From contig JAISXH010000041.1 in assembly GCA_031270825.1 (NCBI GenBank), positions 85,017 to 149,016 of the forward strand: 64,000 nucleotides of DNA, given 5' to 3'. The stretch comes from Bifidobacteriaceae bacterium. Lineage in GTDB: Bacteria > Actinomycetota > Actinomycetes > Actinomycetales > WQXJ01. Below, in pieces: positions 36,375-46,447 of this stretch. The first letter of the stretch is position 1, and every line of letters starts with the position of its first letter. Position numbers and translations under genes: made by a program. The notes under the pieces are model-generated. The model had not been told where the DNA came from. It was given only the letters and a program-made list of their open reading frames with translations, and did no database searches.

Positions 36375-38552
36375 TCAGCCAGCGGGTTCGAACCAGACCG
36401 AGCCCAGCGGGGGCACCCGAATCGAGGCCGAATAGGGACGGCCGTGCCATTCCAGTTCCTCAGCCTCGACCGCTCCCAGGTTGCCCACGCCGGAGCCGCC
36501 AAAGGCAGTCGAGTCGGTGTTGAGGATCTCCTTCCAGGCGCCGCCCTGCGGCAGCGCCAACCGGTAGCCCTCATGGGGCACCCCGGCGAAGTTGACCACG
36601 GCCGCCAAGAGGCGCCCACCGGTCGACCGGCGTAGATAGGCCAAGACGTTGTGGTCGGCATCGTCCGAATCGATCCACTCGAAAGTGGCCGGATCGGAGT
36701 CTTGGTCCCACAGGGCCGGGTGCTCGCGGTAGAGCGAGTTGAGGTTCTTGACCAGGGCCGCCAAACCGGCGTGGTCGGGCTGGTCCAGCAGCCACCAGTC
36801 CAGCGACCAGCGCTCCGACCACTCGCCCTCCTGACCCAACTCGCTGCCCATGAACAGCAGCTGCTTGCCGGGATGCGACCACATATAGGCGTAAAGCGCG
36901 CGCAGGTTGGCCAGTTTCTGCCAGCGGTCGCCCGGCATCTTGGCCAGCAGCGAGCCTTTGCCGTGGACCACCTCGTCGTGGCTGAGCGGCAGGCAGTAGT
37001 TCTCGGAGAAGGCGTAGACCATCGAGAAGGTGATTTCGCCGTGGTGGTACTTGCGGTTGACCGGGTCTTCGCGCAGGTAACGCAGGGTGTCGTTCATCCA
37101 GCCCATGTTCCATTTGAGGCCGAAGCCGAGCCCGCCGCCGGAAGTCGGGGCGGTCACGCCCGGCCAGGCGGTTGACTCCTCGGCCACCATGACGATCCCG
37201 GGATAGCGCTTGTAAGCCGTCGCCGTGGTTTCCTGGAGGAAAGAGATGGCCTCCAGGTTCTCGCGGCCGCCGTAGGCGTTCGGCGTCCATTGACCCGGTT
37301 CACGCGAATAATCCAGGTACAGCATCGAGGCGACCGCGTCCACCCTGAGGCCGTCGGCGTGGAACTCCTCCATCCAGTAGCAGGCGTTCGCGACCAAGAA
37401 GTTGCGCACTTCGGTGCGCCCGAAGTTGAACACCAAGGTCCCCCAGTCGGGGTGCTCGCCGCGCTGCGAATCGGGGTATTCATACAGCGCCGAACCGTCG
37501 AAGCGGGCCAGGGCGAACGAATCCTTGGGGAAGTGGGCCGGCACCCAGTCCAAGATGACGCCGATGTCCGCCTGGTGGAGCTTGTCGACCAGCAAGCGGA
37601 AATCGTCCGGCGAACCCCAACGCGAGGTCGGGGCATAGTAGCCGGTCACCTGGTAGCCCCAGGACGGGGTGTAGGGGTGCTCCGCCACGGGCATGAATTC
37701 GACGTGGGTGAAGCCCATTTCTTTGACGTATTCGACCAGTTCGTCGGCCAGCTCGCGGTAGCCCAGGCCCTCATGCCAAGAGCCGATGTGGACCTCGTAG
37801 ACCGACATCGGCCCGTTGTGGGGGTTGGTCTGAGCCCGCCGTTCCATCCAGTCGCCGTCTTGCCACTGGTAGTCGGAATCATCCACCACCGAGGCCGTGG
37901 CCGGCGGTGTCTCCGCCCGCCGCGCCATCGGGTCGGCCTTTTGAATCCAATTGCCTTCGCGCGTCTGCAGCTCGTACTTGTACTTGGCGCCGGCCTGGAC
38001 CGCCGGTATGAACACTTCCCAGACGCCGGCGTCCCCGAGCGAGCGCATGGCCGTGGCCCCAGAGGTCCAAGAATTGAAGTCGCCGATGACGCGCACCGCC
38101 TGGGCGTCCGGGGCCCAGACCGCGAACGACGTGCCCACGACCTCTCCCATGACCGAGGGATAGGTCCGCACCCGGGCGCCCAGAGCCCGCCACAACTCCT
38201 CGTGGCGGCCTTCCCGGATCAGCTGCAAGTCCAGTTCGCCGAGGGTCGGCAGGAACCGGTAAGGGTCGTCGTTCAAAGTGGTCGAGTCGCCGTAGGTGAC
38301 TTCGACCCGGTAGTCGGGAACGGATTCGCCCTCCAGCACCGCCACCCAGATGCCGTCCTGTTCGTGGATGGCCTCGATCTTGGCGTCCGGGGTGACGAAG
38401 ACCACCGCGTCGGCCAGGGGGCGCAGGGTCCTGATCGTCACGCCCCCGTCATACCGGTGCGGTCCCAAGACCGAATGGGGGTCGTAGTACATCCCGTGGG
38501 CCACAGCCCAGAGCACTGACGAATCGACTGGCAGGGGTTCAGGGCTACTCAT
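36375..38552 (-). CDS. glgB: 1,4-alpha-glucan branching enzyme
   Basis: 725 aa. An N-terminal CBM48-type domain pair (residues 1-220) is followed by the GH13_9 barrel and a C-terminal beta domain. YEVHIGSWH is the family landmark. The nucleophile Asp is in [13 protein letters not shown] (about 404), the acid/base Glu in VAEEST (about 456) and region IV is [12 protein letters not shown] (about 522). It makes alpha-1,6 branches in the glucan extended by GlgE. It is the last gene downstream of the thioredoxin-lipoprotein-membrane protein set, 171 bases after the thioredoxin gene. Confidence 0.96.
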   Translation of the reverse strand: MSSPEPLPVDSSVLWAVAHGMYYDPHSVLGPHRYDGGVTIRTLRPLADAVVFVTPDAKIEAIHEQDGIWVAVLEGESVPDYRVEVTYGDSTTLNDDPYRFLPTLGELDLQLIREGRHEELWRALGARVRTYPSVMGEVVGTSFAVWAPDAQAVRVIGDFNSWTSGATAMRSLGDAGVWEVFIPAVQAGAKYKYELQTREGNWIQKADPMARRAETPPATASVVDDSDYQWQDGDWMERRAQTNPHNGPMSVYEVHIGSWHEGLGYRELADELVEYVKEMGFTHVEFMPVAEHPYTPSWGYQVTGYYAPTSRWGSPDDFRLLVDKLHQADIGVILDWVPAHFPKDSFALARFDGSALYEYPDSQRGEHPDWGTLVFNFGRTEVRNFLVANACYWMEEFHADGLRVDAVASMLYLDYSREPGQWTPNAYGGRENLEAISFLQETTATAYKRYPGIVMVAEESTAWPGVTAPTSGGGLGFGLKWNMGWMNDTLRYLREDPVNRKYHHGEITFSMVYAFSENYCLPLSHDEVVHGKGSLLAKMPGDRWQKLANLRALYAYMWSHPGKQLLFMGSELGQEGEWSERWSLDWWLLDQPDHAGLAALVKNLNSLYREHPALWDQDSDPATFEWIDSDDADHNVLAYLRRSTGGRLLAAVVNFAGVPHEGYRLALPQGGAWKEILNTDSTAFGGSGVGNLGAVEAEELEWHGRPYSASIRVPPLGSVWFEPAG

Positions 38553-38619
38553 ATGGTTAACTCTCGCATGAATCGACGTGGGATGGGCAGACCAACCGGT
38601 CCCACCTCCAGGCCGGGCC

Positions 38620-38633
38620 GGCCGGCGCCGGCC
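38620..38633. terminator. perfect GC palindrome, possible attenuator or terminator
   Basis: GGCCGGCGCCGGCC is a 14-bp perfect palindrome in the 171-bp gap between the thioredoxin gene and glgB (both minus strand). A strong stem is possible in the transcript, but there is no T-run after it, so it is a weak terminator candidate. It might reduce read-through into glgB. Confidence 0.3.
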
Positions 38634-38723
38634 GCTGGGCCGTTTAGGACCATCGAAGTCTGCTTGGCCGGACGTGACAGTTGAAACCGGGCCCGTGGCC
38701 GGCGCGGAATGCTCACTTTCGGA

Positions 38724-39599
38724 TCAGAACAGCAGGGACGCCAGGCGACGGCGCGCTTGCGCCACCGCCGGGTCGTCGGGTCCCGCCACATCGAACAACG
38801 ACAACAGCCGGCGACGGAGCGTCTCCTTGTCCTCCGGGTCCGCCTGGACCATGGCGCTGAGCAGGCGGTTGAAACCCTGCGCGGTGTCGCCGGCGGCGAC
38901 TTCCGCGTCGGCCGCCGTCATGGTTTCCTCGAGGGCCGACCCGGACCCGTCCGCGCTGGCGGCGGCGTCTGCGGCGTCGAGGCGCTCAAGCAGTTCCACC
39001 TGCGCCAACGCCGCCTTGGCCGATCCGTCCGCCGGCGCTTCGGCCAGCGCCTTGGCAAAGGCCGCCTTGGCGGCGGCCAGGTCGCCGCGTTCCAAGGCGT
39101 CATAGCCTTCTTGATGGAGCGGCGGGACGGGCGGGGCGGTCGGGGCGGCCGCGTCGATCTGGCCGGTCACCCCGACGGTGGCGGCGGCCTTGAGCAACTC
39201 GTCGAAATACTGCCTGACGTTCGCGGCCGGAATGGCGCCATTGAACAACGGCACCGGCTGGCCCTGGACCAGCGCCACCACGCTCGGCACCGATTGGACC
39301 TGAAAGGCCGCCGCGATTTGGGGGTTCTTGTCGACGTCCACCTTCGCCACCAACAGGCGGCCGCCGTATTCGGCCGCCAACTCCGCCAAGACCGGGCTGA
39401 GCTGCTTGCACGGCTCGCACCAGGTGGCCCACAGGTCGATCACCACCGGCACCGAGGCCGACTGGTTGACCACCGCCTTGAAGGCTTCCTCGCCGTCGAC
39501 GTCCACCACGTAAGGTGTCCCGGCGGGCGCCCCGGCGGCATCGGCGGCGTGTTGCTTGGCCAGATCAGGCACGCTGGAATCAGCAAAACGTTCGGTCAT
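38724..39599 (-). CDS. thioredoxin-TPR protein (YbbN/CnoX-like)
   Basis: 291 aa. Residues 30-140 are a thioredoxin fold with active site WCEPC (C61, C64); Glu replaces the Gly of the usual CGPC, which changes the redox potential. The C-terminal half is helical TPR-like (HQEGYDALERGDLAAAKAAFAKAL). This is the CnoX/YbbN layout, a chaperone-redoxin in the cytoplasm that protects proteins from oxidative aggregation. It lacks a signal peptide. The lipoprotein gene is 14 bases upstream. Confidence 0.9.
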   Translation of the reverse strand: MTERFADSSVPDLAKQHAADAAGAPAGTPYVVDVDGEEAFKAVVNQSASVPVVIDLWATWCEPCKQLSPVLAELAAEYGGRLLVAKVDVDKNPQIAAAFQVQSVPSVVALVQGQPVPLFNGAIPAANVRQYFDELLKAAATVGVTGQIDAAAPTAPPVPPLHQEGYDALERGDLAAAKAAFAKALAEAPADGSAKAALAQVELLERLDAADAAASADGSGSALEETMTAADAEVAAGDTAQGFNRLLSAMVQADPEDKETLRRRLLSLFDVAGPDDPAVAQARRRLASLLF

Positions 39600-39613
39600 A
39601 GTGTTTGCCCCGC

Positions 39614-40657
39614 TTACTCCACTTGTACGGCCGTGGGCAGATCAGCCACGGCGATGACTTTGATCGGCTGGTCGGCGCCCTTGGGCGGCACCGCCAACAC
39701 CACCGACTGGAGGTGCTCGATGTGGGCCGACTTGTGGGCCTGCAAAGTCGAAGCGCCCAGACCAAGATAACCTTGGGAGCCGACCAGATTGACGTAGGCG
39801 CCCTCGACCGGCGTGAACGAGAAGTCCAACACCGACTTGACCTGGGCGAACACCAGCGCCCCGGAATCGGCGGTGGCCAGCGCCGAAACGGAACCCTCGA
39901 CCAGGGCGGAAGCGGCGCTCACGGAGCTGCCCGCCAAGGTGGCGGCGTTGTCCCGCCAGCCCTTGACCCAAGCGGACCAGCGCTCACGCGCCGGGTCGGG
40001 GTCGCGGCCGTCCTGGACCGTGGTGTCGAGCAGAGCCGCCGCCTCGCCCGAGGGATCGTCTTTGGCGGCCACGTAGGCCTGGACCGCGGCGATGGGGGAA
40101 AACTCCGTGCGATCGTCCGAACCCGGCTCGACCACGTCCGAGCCGACCCCGGCGGCGGCCGCCGGCGGAACTGTCGCGCCGGCCAGCATCTTGGCCCACA
40201 ACACCATCTTGTAGGGGCTGCGAGCGTCAGCCTGCCCGATCTGATAGATATACGGCGCCTCGGTCGGCTCCGAATCCGTCACCACCACGAATGAGCGCGG
40301 CCACAACGCCGAACGGGCCACGATCTGGCCGTCGGCGAAACCGGTCCCCAGGTCCAGCGGTTGTTCTTCGGGGTTGGCGGCTTTGGCCGCGTAGTGCGCC
40401 TGGATCATGGTCAAGGCGGCGCCGCCGACCCGCCCGGTCAACGCCGCCGGATCGGATTCGGACTGGGCCTGCTCCAGTTCGGCCGAGAGCTCCTTCAAAA
40501 TGCGCTCGATCTGAACGTTTTGGACCACCGGCGGCGGCTCGGCCGGTTTCGGCGGCGGTTGGACCTGCGGCGCCGCCTGGGAGCAGGCCGTCAGAACCGC
40601 CGCCAACAGGCCGGTCGCCGCGATCGCGGCGACCCTCGTGTGCGGCCGCCGCCTCAT
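39614..40657 (-). CDS. secreted lipoprotein of unknown function
   Basis: 347 aa. The signal peptide ends in lipobox LTAC (C25). It then has a Pro-rich tether (QPPPKPAEPPP) and a globular domain rich in Ala/Val. No catalytic motif is recognised. Genes like it sit between a large membrane protein and the YbbN-like thioredoxin in related actinobacteria, as here; it overlaps the upstream membrane-protein gene by 4 nt (ATGA) and precedes thioredoxin by 14 bases. Its role is unknown; an envelope function coupled to the membrane protein is the simplest inference. Confidence 0.75.
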   Translation of the reverse strand: MRRRPHTRVAAIAATGLLAAVLTACSQAAPQVQPPPKPAEPPPVVQNVQIERILKELSAELEQAQSESDPAALTGRVGGAALTMIQAHYAAKAANPEEQPLDLGTGFADGQIVARSALWPRSFVVVTDSEPTEAPYIYQIGQADARSPYKMVLWAKMLAGATVPPAAAAGVGSDVVEPGSDDRTEFSPIAAVQAYVAAKDDPSGEAAALLDTTVQDGRDPDPARERWSAWVKGWRDNAATLAGSSVSAASALVEGSVSALATADSGALVFAQVKSVLDFSFTPVEGAYVNLVGSQGYLGLGASTLQAHKSAHIEHLQSVVLAVPPKGADQPIKVIAVADLPTAVQVE

Positions 40658-42510
40658 TGGCCGCTCCCTTCGCTGGACTGCATCTGGACTTGGCTGCGGG
40701 CCGATTCTTGTCTGACCGGGATCTCGCCGGTTGAACGCGCGGTCACGTGCAAGGCCTCGGCGGCCGCCCGCTCGGCTTCGCGGATCTGGCGCCGCGTCAG
40801 CCCAGCCGCTGATCCGGACCCGGTCGCGGCCGCCATGGCGGCGGCAATGGTCTCGGCCGCCTCGTCGGCGACGGAGGTGTGGGACCGCCTCAAGGCGGCG
40901 ATCTTCTGGTCCGCCGTGATCGCCGGACCGGCCCCGGCTTGGCGCTGGGGCAAACCGAAGCGGCTCGGGGCCGCGGTGGGTTGATAGCTCTCAGCCGTCT
41001 CCGGCAGATCGATCAGGCCGGGCCCGGTCTGGCCGTCGGTGGCGGCGCCGATCGGCCCCACCGGGCGCCCGAACCGCGCCGGCGCGCCCGCCACCCCTCC
41101 GGATGGCGCTCCTGGGGCCTGCGGCGCGGTGGTTTCACCGCCGCCGTGTCGGTCCCAGAGCGACCCTTGGGGCCGCGACCCGGGCTGTGTTGGCTGGTCA
41201 GAGGCCCATTCGCGGTCGGCGCCAGGCGCCCCTGGCCGCATTTGGGTGGAATCGGCGGCCGGGCCGCTCGAAAGTGGCCGGCCGTCCCTGGCGGCGATCT
41301 CGGCTTCGGCTAGCTCCGCATAGCGCGGGTCTGGGGACGCCAGGCGTTCCCAGTTCCGGTTCGGGGTGGCCAGCCCGAGATCGAGTTTGGGCTCCGGCGA
41401 GGGGGCCGGGGGCGGCTCGGGCGGCTGCTCGACGGCGGCTGGCTCAGTCCGGCGGCGGAACCAGCGGCGCTTCGGCTTGGCCGGCCTTTGGTCTGGCCCG
41501 CTCTGGTCTGGCCCGCTCTGGTCTGGCCCGGTCTGGCCCGGTTCCCCGGGAGCGCCCCGAGCGCCTGTGGCGCCTGTGCCGGCGGCCGGTTCCAGCGCCG
41601 CCGCCGTTCCAGATTCGCCCGATGCCGTCTGGTCAGACCCAGCCTCGGCGCCGGCCACGGCGGGCGCCATGGCCACCGGCACGGACAGGCCGCCCTCCGG
41701 TTCGGCTTCGGCCGCCGCCAGTTCGACCACGGCTGAGGCCACGCCGACCACCACAGGCTCGCCCGTGGTCAGCGGGAGGGCGGCGTCCGGCTCTGCTCCG
41801 TCCGGCTCTGCTCCGGGCGGCGTCTCCCGATCGGCAGTGGCCCCTTGGACGGCCGCCTCGGCGGCCGCCTGGTCCGGGCGCTCGGCCTCAGACCGTCTGC
41901 GGGCCGCCACCAGGCCGACCGCGCCCAGAGCCAACAGGATCACGCCTACCGTCACCCCGGGCCACAGGAAAGGCGTGCTGACGACCTGCGGCCACGTCAT
42001 CGTGACCTGGAGGTCTCCGAGCGCGACGGCGCCGTCCTCGCCACCCGACGCGACCGGCGCGACCACCAGGGACCAACGCCCCTCGTCGGCTTTCTGCCAC
42101 TTGACCCGGCCGCCGCTGGAGTACTCACGCTCAACCACCCACAAGTCCGATCCGGCGGCGGCGGCCAAAGGCTCGTCAGAGCCGGATTCGCGGACTTTGA
42201 AAGTGTGGCGGCCAGCGAACCCCGTCAGGTGCTCGGCCGGCGAATCGGCCAGCCAGGCGGTCACATCGGTGTCGCGGCCCACGGCCACGATCACCGGACG
42301 ATCAGCCTTGACGGAGATTTCGACGGTGTCGGCTTGGGCCTCCATCACGCCCGGTTCGGCGACCACCGCTTGGATGGCCGAACCGACCCGATGGGTGGCG
42401 CTGACGTGGTCGGGCGGACGCCAAACTGTCGCCGAGGCCACGGCTAGGCCGGCTGTCACCAGCCCTAGTCCGGCGGCTGCTCCGGACAGCCAAGGTCGCA
42501 CCAAACTCAT
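40654..42510 (-). CDS. two-helix membrane protein with long disordered tail, unknown function
   Basis: 618 aa. An N-terminal helix (residues 8-28) leads to an outside domain of about 170 residues. A second helix (PFLWPGVTVGVILLALGAVGLVAA, split here only by description) is followed by Arg-rich residues and a cytoplasmic tail of about 390 residues rich in Pro, Ala, Glu and Gly. The tail holds DQSGPDQSGPDQ repeats and an RRWFRRR patch. A recognisable C-terminal helix includes LTRRQIREAERAAAEALHV. The conserved partner genes are the lipoprotein and thioredoxin downstream. No enzyme motif is seen. Confidence 0.7.
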   Translation of the reverse strand: MSLVRPWLSGAAAGLGLVTAGLAVASATVWRPPDHVSATHRVGSAIQAVVAEPGVMEAQADTVEISVKADRPVIVAVGRDTDVTAWLADSPAEHLTGFAGRHTFKVRESGSDEPLAAAAGSDLWVVEREYSSGGRVKWQKADEGRWSLVVAPVASGGEDGAVALGDLQVTMTWPQVVSTPFLWPGVTVGVILLALGAVGLVAARRRSEAERPDQAAAEAAVQGATADRETPPGAEPDGAEPDAALPLTTGEPVVVGVASAVVELAAAEAEPEGGLSVPVAMAPAVAGAEAGSDQTASGESGTAAALEPAAGTGATGARGAPGEPGQTGPDQSGPDQSGPDQRPAKPKRRWFRRRTEPAAVEQPPEPPPAPSPEPKLDLGLATPNRNWERLASPDPRYAELAEAEIAARDGRPLSSGPAADSTQMRPGAPGADREWASDQPTQPGSRPQGSLWDRHGGGETTAPQAPGAPSGGVAGAPARFGRPVGPIGAATDGQTGPGLIDLPETAESYQPTAAPSRFGLPQRQAGAGPAITADQKIAALRRSHTSVADEAAETIAAAMAAATGSGSAAGLTRRQIREAERAAAEALHVTARSTGEIPVRQESARSQVQMQSSEGSGQ

Positions 42511-42657
42511 CCTCTTTGCTCAAGTATCGGCCAAAGTTCAGTTCATTACCCTAACGGTTGGACTCCCGAGGCTCCCAACCGGCTGCCAAACCGGCCCAAA
42601 AGACGCGATCGAATAAGCGGCTATAGGTAGAGGTTCCCATGTTCCCCTGGTTACCAG

Positions 42658-42663
42658 TAGGCT
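42658..42663 (+). promoter_or_regulatory. candidate -10 box of the coiled-coil operon
   Basis: TAGGCT, immediately followed by AGGGT, in an A+T-richer 213-bp gap between divergent genes. The gene at 42724 starts about 60 bases downstream behind GGAGG, so this one would have an ordinary leader. No clear -35. Confidence 0.4.
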
Positions 42664-42723
42664 AGGGTCGCTGCGTATAAAATGCCGGGAGCTCCCTGGC
42701 GCCCCATCCATGGAGGTTTTTCA

Positions 42724-44703
42724 GTGTCTAACTATGGGTTCCCCACCGCAGTGCGTGGGTACGAACGCCAAGCCGTTGACAAACAAGTCGGGACCCTGGA
42801 GGAGAACCTAACCTCCGCCCAAGGCCAAGTCGACGAACTCGAATCGCGAATCGCGGCTCTGGGCGCCGAGCTGAATGAGGCCCACCGACAACTCCGGGAA
42901 GCCGAACGGCCCAGCTATTCGGGCCTGGGCGCGCGCATCGAGCAGTTGATGCGGTCGGCCGAGGAACAGTCCATGGACGTGCTGAACCAGGCCCGGTCGC
43001 AATCTTCGGCGCTACTGGCCAGGACCAAGCTTGAAACCGACCAGCTCAAGGCCCAGGCCGAGAACGAGGTCGCGGAAATGCTGGCCACAGCCCGTCGCGA
43101 GGCCGAGGCCACCCAGGCGGCCGCCCAGGCGGAGGCGGAGGCGGAACTGACCAACGCTTCCCGACGGGCCGAGGAGATGGTCGGTTCGGCCGAACGCGAG
43201 GCCGCCCGTGTGATGGGCAACATCGCCTCTGAAGAGGCCGAACGCCGGGCCGCCTTGGAGCGCGAAATCGCCGCCTTGACCGCCTCGGTGGAACGAGAGA
43301 CCACCGAACTGCGGGTCAACGCGGAACGCGAAGCCGCCGAATTGCGCTCGTCGGTCGCCGTCGAAGTCGCCTCCGGGCGAGAAGACGCGGAGCGCTATTC
43401 CACCCAATTGCGTTCCGCCGCCGAACAAGAGACCGCAGCCCTGCGTCTGGCCACCGACCAAGAGACATCGCAGCTACGGGCGGACGCCGAAGAGTACGCC
43501 ACCCAGACCCGGACAGCGGTCCAGCGCGAAGCCCAAGACCTCAAGGCGACGGCTGAGAACGAGGCCTCCGAACGCCGCTCGGCGGCCGATCAGTACGCTC
43601 AGCAAGTCCGCTCCAACGCCGACCAGTACGCCCAGCAGTTGCGATCTGACGCTGAGCAGTACGCCCTCCAGATTCGTTCCGAAGCCGAACACTACGCCCA
43701 GCAGACCCGGGCCGACGCCGAGCAATTCGAGCAGGCCACCCGGTCCGCGGCCGAGTTGGCCGCCCATGAGATGCGCAACTCCGCCGAGCGCGAGGCCACC
43801 GACCTGTTGTCTTCGACCAGCCGCGAGGCGATCGAGTTGAAGGAATCAGCCGACCGCTACGCCTCCCAGACCCGCACCGAATCGGAGCGCGCCGCCGCCG
43901 AACTCTACGAGGACGCCCGTGCCCGCGCCGAAGAATTGACCACCCGCTCCGAGCGCGAGGCCTCGACACTGTTGGCCGAAGCCAAGAAGCAGGCCGCCGC
44001 CCTGACTGAACGAGCCGAGGAATGGCGGGCCGAGTCGGAGATCGAAATCGCGCAGCGGATCGAGGCCGCCGAGGCCGCCAACGCCGAGCGCTTCGAGTCT
44101 TCCAAGGCCAAGGCCGACCGTCTCATCGCCGAAGCCAACGCTCGCGCCGAAGAGGCTGAAGAGCGGGTCGCCCAGGCTTTGGCCCGGGCGGAAAAGCTCC
44201 GGCACGATGCCGACCAGCAGGCTTCCGATCTCTTGGCCAACGCCCGGCGCAACGCCGACCGGGTGGTCCAAGACGCTCGTTCCTTCGCCGACCGCACGGT
44301 CTCCGAGGCGGTCGAGGAAGCCGAAAGGGAGCGGATTTCGGTCCAGCGCCAGGTCGACGATCTCAACCGCCAGCGCGAGTCCATCACCGGCTATCTCGAG
44401 GAACTGCGCGGCCTGCTCGGCGCCACTCCGTTGCCGAACATCGACGCCGTGCTGGACTCGGCGCCGGCGCCGTCCGCCCTGCCGCCGGGGGGCCTGACCG
44501 ACGCCGCCGGATACGAACCGGCGCCGACCTTCGAGCCCGTCTATGAGCCCGGCGTTTATGACGCCGAGGTCTACGACGCGGAGGTGGCCGGACAAGACTA
44601 TGAGCCAGCCGGCGAAGAGATTGTCGAGCAGGTCACCCAAACTGAGTTGTTCACCGAAGCCGAGGTCCCGGACCCGGATGCGGACCAGGAACAGACTGTC
44701 TAG
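42724..44703 (+). CDS. DivIVA-like long coiled-coil protein
   Basis: 659 aa from GTG 42724 (GGAGG seven bases upstream). The N-terminus, FPTAVRGYERQAVDKQVGTL, follows the DivIVA membrane-targeting pattern F..xxRGYxxxxVD. Residues of about 30-590 are nearly pure coiled coil rich in Ala, Glu, Arg, Gln and Ser, with a 14-residue period (AEQYAxQxRSxAEx) clearest around residues 285-350. A short helix ITGYLEELRGLLG is followed by an acidic tail (residues 600-659). By analogy with DivIVA, Scy and FilP it is probably a polar or septal scaffold. The next gene encodes a relative 12 bases downstream. Confidence 0.82.
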   Translation: MSNYGFPTAVRGYERQAVDKQVGTLEENLTSAQGQVDELESRIAALGAELNEAHRQLREAERPSYSGLGARIEQLMRSAEEQSMDVLNQARSQSSALLARTKLETDQLKAQAENEVAEMLATARREAEATQAAAQAEAEAELTNASRRAEEMVGSAEREAARVMGNIASEEAERRAALEREIAALTASVERETTELRVNAEREAAELRSSVAVEVASGREDAERYSTQLRSAAEQETAALRLATDQETSQLRADAEEYATQTRTAVQREAQDLKATAENEASERRSAADQYAQQVRSNADQYAQQLRSDAEQYALQIRSEAEHYAQQTRADAEQFEQATRSAAELAAHEMRNSAEREATDLLSSTSREAIELKESADRYASQTRTESERAAAELYEDARARAEELTTRSEREASTLLAEAKKQAAALTERAEEWRAESEIEIAQRIEAAEAANAERFESSKAKADRLIAEANARAEEAEERVAQALARAEKLRHDADQQASDLLANARRNADRVVQDARSFADRTVSEAVEEAERERISVQRQVDDLNRQRESITGYLEELRGLLGATPLPNIDAVLDSAPAPSALPPGGLTDAAGYEPAPTFEPVYEPGVYDAEVYDAEVAGQDYEPAGEEIVEQVTQTELFTEAEVPDPDADQEQTV

Positions 44704-44715
44704 AGCAGCACTCCA

Positions 44716-46398
44716 ATGGTCAGCGAGGAACCGCGCGCCGCTGAGCTAGAAGCAGCACTCGCCCAAACGCGGGAACGCGCCTTAGCCCTGGTCCGCCAGG
44801 GAGCGACCCTGGCGGCCGAACTCGATCAGGTGCGCTCGCAGTTGGCCGACCAGGCCTGGCGCCAGCCCGGGCGTCGACATGGCCAGGTCGCCGAGTTCGC
44901 GGGTCTGCTCGAAGCGGAGGTGGCGACCCGGATCAAAGCGGTCCAGGAGCGCGCCGCCGAGATCGGCCGCCAGGCCGAAGCCACCGCCCGGCGCGAACTG
45001 CAACAGGCCGAGCACTCGCATCAGACCCTGGTCGGTTTGGCGCATCGCGAGCTGGATGATCTCAAAGCCTCGACCGAACGGCGCGCCAAGACCGCCCGTG
45101 ACGACGGCCGACGCCGCGCCCGCGAGGTCATTGCCGAAGCCGGACGTCGCGCCGCCGAACTGAGGGACTCCGCCAACAAGGCCGCTCTCGAGCGGCGCCA
45201 AATGATGGTTCGAGAGTCGACCGCGCTGTCGCAGAGCGCCGAACGCGAAACCCAGACCATGCGGGCCGTCGCCGAACGCGAGGCCGAAGAGTTGATCGGC
45301 GCGGCCAAACGGGAAACCTCCGAGCTGCTGACCATCAACGCCGCCGAACTCGAGGAGCTGGTCTCGACCGCGGCGGCCGGGGCGGCCGCCCTGCAGGGAC
45401 GGGTTCAAGCCGAGTTGGACCTGGTCAAAGCGGGCGCCCAAGCCGAGTCCGATCAGATCCGAGCCACCGTTGATGATGAGGCCGAGCAACTGCTGGCGGC
45501 TCTGCGAGCGGAGGTCGACCGCGATTTGACCGCCGCCGATCGCTACGCCATGTCGCGGCGCAGCCGCGCGGCCGAGGAAGCCGGGCAGGTCCGCTCGGCC
45601 GCCCAGGGCGAGACCAGAATTCTGCGGGCGGAAGCGGAGGTCTATTCGCGCGCGATCCGCGAGGAAGCCGATTCGGATGCCTCGGTCAAGCGCTCCGAGG
45701 CCATGGTCTACGCCTCGAAGACCAGGGAGGACGCCGAACGCGATGCCGCCACGCTGACCAGCCACGCCCGCATCGAGGCCGGCCAGATCAAGACCGAGGC
45801 CCATCAGCACGCCACCTCCGAGCGACTGGCCGCCGACGATTTCGCCAAGGCGCGCATAGCCGAGGCCCGCGCCGAGGCCGAACAAATCACCACCTCCGCC
45901 CGCGAGGAATCAGCCGTCACTTTGGCTGAGGCCCGCGCCGAGGCCGACCGCCTGGTCGATCACGCCCGCGAGGAAGTCGCCCGGGCCGAACGCGCCATCG
46001 CCAGGAGCACCGAGACCAATCTGGCCCGCCTGGCCGAAGACCGCGACCGTTCGATCAAGGAGGCCGAGCGGGTCCTGGCCGGTCCGGCCGAGCAGCGCGC
46101 CATCTCCACCCAGCAACTCCTGGAGGCCCAAGAGCAGGCGTCCCAGATCATGGCCCACGCGGACGAGTACGTCGAGGTGCTCTCAGCCGGCGCCAAGGAG
46201 GAGGCCGACCAAATTCTGGCCGCCGCCCACGCCGAGGCCAAAGCGACCATGGACCAAGCCGTCTCCTGGGCCGAAGCCCATCGCCGGGACGCCCAGCTGG
46301 CGATCGACAAGCTCGAGGTGCAGCGCCAGGCTCTGGACAATTACCTGTCCCGTCTGCGCCGCCTGGTAACGCGCAATCTGGCCAGTCCCGCCGTCTAG
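44716..46398 (+). CDS. second long coiled-coil protein, paralogue of the upstream gene
   Basis: 560 aa, start ATG 44716 with only a weak ribosome-binding site. It is Ala/Glu/Arg coiled coil from end to end with no N-terminal DivIVA motif. The last 35 residues, LEVQRQALDNYLSRLRRLV, match the equivalent end of the upstream protein (NRQRESITGYLEELRGLL), so the two are paralogous and may bind the same partner or each other through that helix. Such repeat-rich coiled coils in tandem suggest a cytoskeletal assembly. No enzymatic motif is present. Confidence 0.78.
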   Translation: MVSEEPRAAELEAALAQTRERALALVRQGATLAAELDQVRSQLADQAWRQPGRRHGQVAEFAGLLEAEVATRIKAVQERAAEIGRQAEATARRELQQAEHSHQTLVGLAHRELDDLKASTERRAKTARDDGRRRAREVIAEAGRRAAELRDSANKAALERRQMMVRESTALSQSAERETQTMRAVAEREAEELIGAAKRETSELLTINAAELEELVSTAAAGAAALQGRVQAELDLVKAGAQAESDQIRATVDDEAEQLLAALRAEVDRDLTAADRYAMSRRSRAAEEAGQVRSAAQGETRILRAEAEVYSRAIREEADSDASVKRSEAMVYASKTREDAERDAATLTSHARIEAGQIKTEAHQHATSERLAADDFAKARIAEARAEAEQITTSAREESAVTLAEARAEADRLVDHAREEVARAERAIARSTETNLARLAEDRDRSIKEAERVLAGPAEQRAISTQQLLEAQEQASQIMAHADEYVEVLSAGAKEEADQILAAAHAEAKATMDQAVSWAEAHRRDAQLAIDKLEVQRQALDNYLSRLRRLVTRNLASPAV

Positions 46399-46447
46399 CC
46401 CGCGCCCTGTTTACCTCGTTTGGCGCGGCGCCGCGCCAGGGGCCACA

